From an uncultured Eubacteriales bacterium (GTDB lineage: Bacteria; Bacillota; Clostridia; Lachnospirales; Lachnospiraceae), in NCBI GenBank assembly GCA_949297565.1, contig CASFUI010000144.1, positions 1 to 13,964 of the forward strand: a stretch of 13,964 bases of DNA, given 5' to 3'. Position 1 is the stretch's first letter. Each line of letters begins with the position of its first letter. The notes below the pieces were generated by a model. The model was not told the DNA's origin and ran no database searches. It worked only from the letters and a program-made list of their open reading frames with translations. Positions 1-4,683 of this stretch are shown one piece after another. Made by a program: the position numbers and the translations under genes.

Positions 1-28
1 ATGCTGTTAATCAGCCTTAAGAAGAAAA

Positions 29-66
29 ATTTTCTAAAGTAATATACATACTGTACTTTAGAAAAT
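29..66. repeat. 13-bp perfect inverted repeat, possible operator or hairpin
   Basis: Positions 29-41 and 54-66 are exact reverse complements (arm ATTTTCTAAAGTA) around a 12-base spacer. The arms are AT-rich and no T-run follows, so an operator or promoter-proximal site for a gene left of the window is as likely as a terminator. No reading frame of useful length occupies positions 1-74. The repeat is seen directly; its role is unknown. Confidence 0.5.
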
Positions 67-74
67 AGTTAAAG

Positions 75-115
75 AAAACGGGCCGGAGCGTATCAGATAC
101 GCTCCGGCCCGTTTT
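75..115 (-). terminator. Bidirectional intrinsic terminator after the GH13 gene
   Basis: A GC-rich 16-bp perfect stem (79-94 with 96-111) is extended by AAAA at 75-78 pairing with TTTT at 112-115. The whole is a 20-bp inverted repeat with a single central base, which in RNA would open to a short loop. It starts 6 bases past the stop codon of the minus-strand amylase-family gene and has a T-run on both sides, so it can stop transcription arriving from either direction. Confidence 0.93.
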
Positions 116-120
116 TATAA

Positions 121-1458
121 TCAGCCGTGAAACTCGGTTTTCCAGAAAACACATGAATAAGGCTCCAAATCACTCCCGCCTCCAAAATCATGTTTTTTCC
201 CTGTTATCAGATCAACTGCTGTTCCCGACTGTGCGTCAAAATCAGCATGATATGTGCTGCTGTCCGCATTAATCGCTACCAGAACACGCTCAGTCTCACA
301 CTTTCTCTCAAAAATAAGCTGCTTTGGCATAATAAGAATATTTCTGTAACTTCCGTAGCACAGCGCCCTGCTTTCGCGTCTTGCCGCCGCAAGCTTAGAA
401 ATCCACTCGGTTAGCTCTGTGCTCTCAGGCTTATCTATCGCCGGTCTCAGCGCATTATCTCCGTCCTTCTTTTCGCCCGTAATTCCCCATTCGCTTCCGT
501 AATATACGGTTGGAACTCCCGGCATTCCGAACAAAAGTCCATATACGGCAAAAAGATTATTTTTATCCTCCAAAATGCTCGCAATCCTTGTCACATCATG
601 GTTGTCCACAAACGAAAGCAGATGCTTTCCCCGGTATACACACCACTGTTCATTTCCGAACTGTCTGTTCAGGCTGTACGCAATTTCATGCATATTTGAA
701 GAGTTAAAGCTGGAGTAAATTCCCTTATAACACTCATAGTTAGTGACGCTGTGACACGCCGAATCGTTCATCCACTGATTATAGTCTCCGTGCAGAGTCT
801 CCCCCATAAGAATAAAATCGTCCTTTAATCCGTCGCAGAAATGTCTCAGCTCTGACAGAAAATTTCTGTCAAGGCAGTACGCCACATCCAGCCTGAGCGC
901 GTCAATATCATAATCACGCACCCACCCCTTTACTGCATTGAAAAGATATTCCTTCACTGCCGGATTTGCGAGATTTAATTTAACAAGCTCGTTGCAGCCC
1001 TCCCAGCTTTCATACCAGAAGCCGTCGTTGTAATTTGTATTTCCGTCAAATGAAATATGAAACCAATCCTTATAAGGGCTGTCCCACTTTTTTTCGCGGA
1101 CGTCCTCAAACGCAAAAAAACCGCGTCCGGCATGGTTAAAAACGCCGTCAAGCATCACTTTCATTCCCGCAGCGTGAATTTCGTCACACACTCTTTTGAA
1201 ATCCTCGTTTGTGCCCAGTCTCCTGTCGATACGGTTGTAATCCCTTGTGTCATATCCGTGAGCGTCACTCTCAAACACAGGATTAAACAGTACGCATGTA
1301 GCTCCAAGCTCCTTTATATGCTTCACCCAGTCAAGCACCTTTAAAATTCTGTGTTCTTCATTTTCTGAAATATCCATGGCTGATGTCTCATTTTTTAACG
1401 GCGCACCGCAAAGTCCAAGCGGATATATCTGATAAATTACTGCCTCCTCAAACCACAT
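121..1458 (-). CDS. GH13 alpha-amylase family glycoside hydrolase, intracellular
   Basis: A 445-residue protein that likely hydrolyses alpha-1,4 glucans or maltodextrins in the cytoplasm; no signal peptide is visible. The four conserved GH13 regions are present in order: DGVFNH at 104-109, LRLDVAY with nucleophile Asp191 (Arg189 two before it), the acid/base Glu220 in LMGET, and FVDNHD at 283-288 with Asp288. The TIM barrel begins almost at residue 1 (AVIYQIYP), so there is no N-terminal carbohydrate-binding or cyclomaltodextrinase-type domain; a short beta domain follows from about residue 375. The start at 1458 is set by AGGAGG at 1465-1470, six bases upstream. The frame stays open 41 codons further upstream, but that extension runs through the promoter and reads unlike protein. 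Exact substrate (amylase, maltogenic or oligo-glucosidase) cannot be assigned. It has its own promoter and terminator. Confidence 0.9.
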   Translation of the reverse strand: MWFEEAVIYQIYPLGLCGAPLKNETSAMDISENEEHRILKVLDWVKHIKELGATCVLFNPVFESDAHGYDTRDYNRIDRRLGTNEDFKRVCDEIHAAGMKVMLDGVFNHAGRGFFAFEDVREKKWDSPYKDWFHISFDGNTNYNDGFWYESWEGCNELVKLNLANPAVKEYLFNAVKGWVRDYDIDALRLDVAYCLDRNFLSELRHFCDGLKDDFILMGETLHGDYNQWMNDSACHSVTNYECYKGIYSSFNSSNMHEIAYSLNRQFGNEQWCVYRGKHLLSFVDNHDVTRIASILEDKNNLFAVYGLLFGMPGVPTVYYGSEWGITGEKKDGDNALRPAIDKPESTELTEWISKLAAARRESRALCYGSYRNILIMPKQLIFERKCETERVLVAINADSSTYHADFDAQSGTAVDLITGKKHDFGGGSDLEPYSCVFWKTEFHG

Positions 1459-1485
1459 ATTATGCCTCCTCAATTTATTTGTTTT

Positions 1486-1514
1486 AGGATAGCATAATTC
1501 CTTAAATATAACAA
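1486..1514 (-). promoter_or_regulatory. Sigma-A promoter with extended -10 for the GH13 gene
   Basis: On the minus strand TTGTTA (1509-1514) is separated by 17 bases from TATCCT (1486-1491), and a TG one base before the -10 makes it an extended -10 element. The ATG lies 27 bases beyond the -10, leaving a leader of about 20 bases with the AGGAGG site. No clear catabolite-repression (cre) palindrome was found beside it. Confidence 0.6.
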
Positions 1515-1790
1515 TTTTTTGATGATAAAGTTCACAGAAAAAAATCGACAAAAAACCCAATGTATCTCCATATTTTCGCAAACATATGTAGTGGGGAGCT
1601 TATGCCCCCTCACATCTATATAAAGCATCCGGCCAAACATCTATGCCACCCAAACAAACGCTGCTAAACAAATAAGCCAGCTGCCACAAACCCTTCATTT
1701 TGTGAAAATTTTAAAAAATATCACATCGTAAAAACCTCCGGATGCTGATTATCTTTTGACTTTTTATTCTATGCAGCTTTTGCCGTCAGG
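1515..1790 (-). other. Gene-free spacer with paired GC-rich motifs, possible structured RNA
   Basis: This stretch after the spoIIQ-like stop has no convincing gene and no obvious terminator. On the minus strand GCATCCGG (1738-1745) and CCGGATGC (1625-1632) are exact complements 105 bases apart, which could close a multi-helix RNA. Inside are a bulged GCT-GCT/AGCAGC hairpin near 1655-1682 and a TGTGA/TCACA pair around an A/T tract near 1700-1725. Just beyond lies a bulged hairpin at 1591-1613 (GTG, GGGG and CCCC arms). None matches a riboswitch class I can recognise. A 32-codon frame (1698-1600) crosses it without a ribosome binding site. Confidence 0.35.
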
Positions 1791-2573
1791 TTACTCAAAA
1801 AATCCCATTGGGTCAACAGGTACTCCGTCTTTTGTAAGTTTGAAATAAAGATTAGAGCCCTCTTTTACATAATATGCAGTAGGCGAAGCCACTGTTCCCA
1901 AATACTGTCCCGCTGCAATGCTGTCTCCTGCCTTTACAGTTACTTCATCAAGAAGTCCGTATGTCGTCTCATACCCGTCTCCTATTGCAACTGTAAGGGT
2001 CGTTCCGGTCTCTTCATTTACCTCTACGGACTGTACAATACCTGATGCCGCTGCTGCTACGCTTGTCCCGACATCAGACGCAATCGAAATTGCAGGATTG
2101 CACTTATACACATTTAACGACTCAAAAAATATAGTGCTGTCCATGCTGTACTTCAATACTATATCGCCCTGTACCGGCCACACCAGCACATCCGTCTCTC
2201 CAAACGAGTATTTTGAAAGCGGGTCGACCTTTGCTTCCGCCGCCACTTCAAGCTGCTGTTCTTCACTCGGAGCCTCCTGCGTCTGCGTTTCCGCCTCTGT
2301 CGGCGCCTCCGTCTGTTCCATTACAGCCTCGCCGTCTACGTCCTCTTCCTGCGCATCATCATTCTCCTCCGGTAAATCTGCATCCTCAGTGCGTATCGCC
2401 ACGTCCTCCGGAGCCTTTTCGTTTAAATCAACGATATTATTTTTATTGTCGCCGGTACTTTTGCTTTCTTTTACAACCGCAAATACACCAACGCCCAGCG
2501 TAAGTATGACCGCACAAACTATTATTGCCGAGATGATTTTTTCTCTGCTGAAACCTCTGTTTTTGCCTTTCAT
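1791..2573 (-). CDS. spoIIQ: SpoIIQ-like membrane protein with degenerate LytM (M23) domain
   Basis: A 260-residue protein with a short basic N-terminus, one membrane segment at about 13-34, an acidic Glu/Thr-rich linker at about 50-115 and a LytM/M23-type beta domain at about 128-255. In sporulating Firmicutes SpoIIQ sits in the forespore membrane and binds SpoIIIAH across the intermembrane space. The fold is recognisable from GTSVAAAASGIV (169-180), GDGYETTYG (198-206) and NLYFKL (241-246). These align with the usual GxxVxAxxxGxV, GxxxxYxH and HxHFE motifs, but every expected zinc ligand is replaced: Asn159/Ser163 in the first motif, Gly206, and Asn241/Tyr243 in the last. It is therefore unlikely to be a metallopeptidase. 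AGGAGG at 2579-2584 fixes the start. The gene follows the spoIID-like gene by 65 bp, the usual clostridial order. The SpoIIQ name rests on domain layout and context. Confidence 0.78.
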   Translation of the reverse strand: MKGKNRGFSREKIISAIIVCAVILTLGVGVFAVVKESKSTGDNKNNIVDLNEKAPEDVAIRTEDADLPEENDDAQEEDVDGEAVMEQTEAPTEAETQTQEAPSEEQQLEVAAEAKVDPLSKYSFGETDVLVWPVQGDIVLKYSMDSTIFFESLNVYKCNPAISIASDVGTSVAAAASGIVQSVEVNEETGTTLTVAIGDGYETTYGLLDEVTVKAGDSIAAGQYLGTVASPTAYYVKEGSNLYFKLTKDGVPVDPMGFFE

Positions 2574-2603
2574 ATTAACCTCCTGTTGATTGATGTTAAT
2601 ATG
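2571..2603 (-). promoter_or_regulatory. Hairpin sequestering the spoIIQ-like start codon
   Basis: CATATTAAC (2571-2579) and GTTAATATG (2595-2603) form a perfect 9-bp inverted repeat with a 15-base loop. In the minus-strand mRNA the 3' arm ends with the AUG of the spoIIQ-like gene, and the Shine-Dalgarno AGGAGG lies at the loop/stem junction. The pairing is seen directly; an effect on translation is inferred and the stem is AU-rich, so it would be only moderately stable. Confidence 0.5.
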
Positions 2604-2628
2604 TTGCCCGTTTTACAGATTATTATTC
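2600..2628 (-). promoter_or_regulatory. Candidate sigma-F/sigma-G forespore promoter for the spoIIQ-like gene
   Basis: On the minus strand GAATA (2624-2628) and GGCAACATA (2600-2608) are 15 bases apart. This is close to the sigma-F/G pattern GYWTA-N15-GGNNANAHT, with one mismatch in each box. In Bacillus subtilis spoIIQ is sigma-F dependent. Transcription from here would begin around 2593, inside the neighbouring inverted repeat. Short AT-rich matches of this kind occur by chance. Confidence 0.35.
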
Positions 2629-2638
2629 ACCAGACATA

Positions 2639-3571
2639 TCACCTGCTCACAATAGATACTCCGCTGTAAAATTTTTGTATTATCTCCTCATAAGTGCTTC
2701 CAGACCTCGCCATATTGTTTGCGGTGTAAAGACTTACACCAAAACCGCTTCCCTTTCCCTTAGTTGTAATCTTTACATCATTATTATCGCTCTCTATTGT
2801 AAAAAAAGGTGAGTTTAACTCAAGTATTTTTGCAAATGTCTCTCCAGTCATCAGCACGTTGCCCACCTGAAGCTTTTCAACATAGCCGTTCTCCCTCTTT
2901 GAAACCACCTGTATGTCGGCTGCCGGATTATCTTCATCTATTCCGGAATCCTCAAACGCATTGTTGATTTTTTTCACAAATTCCTTAGCTGTTATTGTCA
3001 CAACTTTTAAAAAATCACTGCTTGTCAAATCATCCGGACAATCGGTCTGCGCAAGATATGCATATTCCTCTCCCAAAACCTCGCTTCCCGACATCGTCTT
3101 CTCATTACACACTCTTGTATACTTAGCATCAATGGGATTTCCGTTATATGTAATCACCATCTGACCTGTCGAGGTCACACTGTCGTGTATGAGATTATAG
3201 TATTCCTCGTAATTCTTTCCCCATTCGTTTTTCATATTGCTGACCGTCATATAATCCATTCCGAGATTTTCGCTGTCAACGCTCATCTCCTCCCCCATAA
3301 TTCTGTATATATCAGTGCGAATCATAATCGCCATAGCGCGCAGCACCTCAGCCTCGTCTGTCGTCTCAAATCTGTCAGCAAGCACCATTGTAACAAATTC
3401 GTTTACCTCAACTGATTTTGAAGCATTTTTATATTTTACGTTGACGCGCGGCCCGTAAACATTTTCCTGCGTTACGTTTTGCTCAGTCACTCCGGTTACA
3501 AACATTGTAATAAGAGCAGGCGTCAATATATATACAAGAAAAACAACCGCCGCGATTAAAAATTTTTTCAT
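2639..3571 (-). CDS. spoIID: SpoIID-like protein with degenerate catalytic motifs
   Basis: A 310-residue protein with an N-terminal signal anchor (about 3-25) followed by a SpoIID/LytB-type domain. SpoIID is normally a mother-cell lytic transglycosylase that remodels peptidoglycan during engulfment. Family features remain: EVLRAMAIMIRTD (75-87) in place of EALKAQAVAARTY; the strand GQMVITYNGNPIDAKY (136-151); and a C-terminal GKGSGFGVSLYTANNMARSG (272-291) where GxGxGHGVGMSQxGAxxMA is usual. The active-site signals are altered. The Glu of the AEMP-type segment aligns with Arg67 or a neighbouring acidic residue, the His and Gly-Gly of the HSxxGG segment are replaced (Thr152, Asn156-Glu157), and the His of GHG is Phe278. 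The start at 3571 is chosen over an in-frame Met 19 codons upstream because AGAAAGGA (3580-3587) precedes it and it begins with MKKFLIAAVV. Confidence 0.8.
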   Translation of the reverse strand: MKKFLIAAVVFLVYILTPALITMFVTGVTEQNVTQENVYGPRVNVKYKNASKSVEVNEFVTMVLADRFETTDEAEVLRAMAIMIRTDIYRIMGEEMSVDSENLGMDYMTVSNMKNEWGKNYEEYYNLIHDSVTSTGQMVITYNGNPIDAKYTRVCNEKTMSGSEVLGEEYAYLAQTDCPDDLTSSDFLKVVTITAKEFVKKINNAFEDSGIDEDNPAADIQVVSKRENGYVEKLQVGNVLMTGETFAKILELNSPFFTIESDNNDVKITTKGKGSGFGVSLYTANNMARSGSTYEEIIQKFYSGVSIVSR

Positions 3572-3597
3572 ATCACATATCCTTTCTCTTATTAAAT

Positions 3598-3623
3598 AAA
3601 ATATGTAGACATGAAAAAAATAT
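3598..3623 (-). promoter_or_regulatory. Candidate sigma-E-like promoter for the spoIID-like gene
   Basis: On the minus strand ATATT (3619-3623) lies 13 bases before CATATTTT (3598-3605). This partly matches the sigma-E pattern ATATT-N14-CATACANT. Position and gene type fit a mother-cell promoter, but the spacing is one short, two -10 bases differ and the region is very AT-rich. Confidence 0.3.
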
Positions 3624-3670
3624 ACCATTTGAAAAACACTAATAATTAATTGTTGATATTTATTTTTAAA

Positions 3671-4003
3671 TTATTTATTTAAATATTCAATGTATTCATT
3701 TCCCCATATTTCGAGCACAGCCAATACATTTTTGAATTTTTCTCCTATTTCACTCAGACGGTATTCAACCTTGGGCGGAATTTGCTGATATTCGGTCCGA
3801 ATAATCAATCCTTCGCCTTCAAGCGCTTTTAGCTGACGTGATAAAGTTGTGTGAGTCATTTCTTCAGGCATTCGCCTTTGCAGTTCATTAAAGCGCACCG
3901 GACCATTAGACAGCAGATACAGTATATATATAGACCACTTGCCTGTAAGTACCTTTTGAGCTGTAACATAAGGGCAGCGTCCAAACAATTCTTTCTTCTC
4001 CAT
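3671..4003 (-). CDS. HxlR-family winged-helix transcriptional regulator
   Basis: A 110-residue HxlR-family winged helix-turn-helix protein, the full usual length. The family signature is clear: Cys10 in RCPYVTAQKVLTGKWSIYIL (the conserved N-terminal cysteine that many members use as a redox or electrophile sensor), RFNELQRRMPEEMTHTTLSRQLKALEGEGLI (recognition helix region, residues about 37-67) and the wing IPPKVEYRLSEIG. Members usually act as dimeric repressors or activators of an adjacent divergent oxidoreductase gene. That is the arrangement here, with a split-barrel flavoprotein starting 126 bp away in the other direction. AGAAAGGA at 4013-4020 supports the start. No terminator is visible between this gene and the spoIID-like gene 99 bp downstream, so some read-through is possible. 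The inducer is unknown. Confidence 0.93.
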   Translation of the reverse strand: MEKKELFGRCPYVTAQKVLTGKWSIYILYLLSNGPVRFNELQRRMPEEMTHTTLSRQLKALEGEGLIIRTEYQQIPPKVEYRLSEIGEKFKNVLAVLEIWGNEYIEYLNK

Positions 4004-4019
4004 ATTACACGTTCCTTTC

Positions 4020-4033
4020 TGATACTGGTATCA
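4020..4033. promoter_or_regulatory. Palindrome between divergent HxlR and flavoprotein genes, probable operator
   Basis: TGATAC-TG-GTATCA is a palindrome with 6-bp arms, directly upstream of the HxlR-gene ribosome binding site. It lies about 14 bases before the -35 of the divergent gene. A further GTATC/GTAC pair follows at 4028-4046. HxlR proteins bind such dyads in divergent intergenic regions, so autoregulation is likely; binding itself is inferred. Confidence 0.5.
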
Positions 4034-4046
4034 ATAAATATCGTAC

Positions 4047-4074
4047 TTGTATTATTAATCTTATACTATATAAT
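4047..4074 (+). promoter_or_regulatory. Sigma-A promoter for the split-barrel flavoprotein gene
   Basis: TTGTAT (4047-4052), a 16-base spacer and a perfect TATAAT (4069-4074) precede the ATG at 4130. The leader would be about 48 bases and carries AAAGGAG at 4114-4120. The palindrome at 4020-4033 lies just upstream of the -35. Confidence 0.6.
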
Positions 4075-4129
4075 TATAAATGCGAAAAGACAAAAGCACA
4101 ACCCATAGTTTTGAAAGGAGTATTTACAA

Positions 4130-4525
4130 ATGAACGAAGTTCTGGAGTATTTAAAATCATGCGGTACATTTTATCTTGCCACCAGTGAAGACGGACAACC
4201 ACATGTACGTCCGTTTGGTGCTGTTTGTAAATTCGACGGCAGGCTATACATTGTCACCAACAACCAGAAAAAAGTCTATCAGCAGATGAAGAAAAACGGA
4301 AAAGTGGAAATCTGCAGTATGAAAAACGGCACTTGGATTCGCGTTGAAGGCGAAGTCAAAGAGGATTTGCGCCGCGAAGCACGCGCAGCCATGATGAATG
4401 ACAATAAAGCGTCATTGGAGAGTATGTACACAGTTGACGACAATCTCATGACCGTTTTCTATTTTGAGCATGGTACGGCATCCATATATTCCTTTACTGA
4501 CGAGCCGAAGGTAATTGAGTTTTAA
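4130..4525 (+). CDS. Pyridoxamine 5'-phosphate oxidase-family (FMN-binding split barrel) protein
   Basis: A 131-residue cytoplasmic protein of the small PNPOx-like split-barrel family. Members bind FMN or F420 at a dimer interface and include nitroimidazole reductases and many uncharacterised reductases. Family features are FYLATSEDGQPHVRPFGA (14-31), RLYIVTNNQKKVYQQMKKNG (38-57), which fits the flavin phosphate-binding region, and WIRVEGEV (69-76). It is too short and divergent to be the vitamin B6 enzyme PdxH. It is the only plus-strand gene of the window, pointing away from an HxlR regulator that probably controls it. AAAGGAG sits nine bases before the ATG. The native substrate is not predictable; a role in handling quinones, aldehydes or nitro compounds is a guess from HxlR biology. 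Confidence 0.88.
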   Translation: MNEVLEYLKSCGTFYLATSEDGQPHVRPFGAVCKFDGRLYIVTNNQKKVYQQMKKNGKVEICSMKNGTWIRVEGEVKEDLRREARAAMMNDNKASLESMYTVDDNLMTVFYFEHGTASIYSFTDEPKVIEF

Positions 4526-4542
4526 TTAAGCGATTTACAAAA

Positions 4543-4574
4543 GGACAGCGGAAAGTTTTCCGCTGTCCTCCTTT
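4543..4574 (+). terminator. Intrinsic terminator after the split-barrel flavoprotein gene
   Basis: A perfect 12-bp inverted repeat (4543-4554 with 4557-4568, arm GGACAGCGGAAA) begins 17 bases after the stop codon and is followed by TCCTTT. AAAA precedes it, so it could also act weakly on the minus strand. Confidence 0.8.
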
Positions 4575-4580
4575 GTATAC

Positions 4581-4652
4581 AAAAACCCCGCAGACTGAAC
4601 TGACTGCCCCTGTTAATCAAGCAGCAGTCAGTTTATAAGTCTGCGGGCTTTT
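4581..4652 (-). terminator. Long two-part hairpin terminator of glgP
   Basis: The outer stem pairs CCCGCAGACT (4587-4596) with AGTCTGCGGG (4638-4647). The inner stem pairs AACTGACTGC (4598-4607) with GCAGTCAGTT (4624-4633). On the minus strand five Ts (4585-4581) follow. It starts 36 bases past the glgP stop; CTTTT on the plus side makes it a backup terminator for the convergent gene. Confidence 0.9.
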
Positions 4653-4683
4653 AAATTCCCCATTTATAAACTAATGATTATTT

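Noticed and set aside
1459..1581. 41-codon N-terminal extension of the GH13 gene
   Set aside because: It covers the promoter and Shine-Dalgarno sequence, and the enzyme fold starts at the downstream Met.
1600..1698. Minus-strand 32-codon frame (begins MKGLWQLAYLF, two cysteines)
   Set aside because: No ribosome binding site precedes the ATG and the better GGAGG nearby (1735-1739) leads to an ATG followed directly by TGA. The frame overlaps predicted RNA pairings and resembles no peptide family I know.
1700..1725. CRP-like TGTGA...TCACA site
   Set aside because: The half-sites are about 15 bases apart instead of six and are separated by an A/T tract, and Lachnospiraceae carbon control rarely relies on such a site.
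1918..2589. Long plus-strand open frame (223 codons) opposite the spoIIQ-like gene
   Set aside because: A Ser/Thr/Ala-rich antisense shadow of the acidic linker and LytM domain, without a promoter or ribosome binding site.
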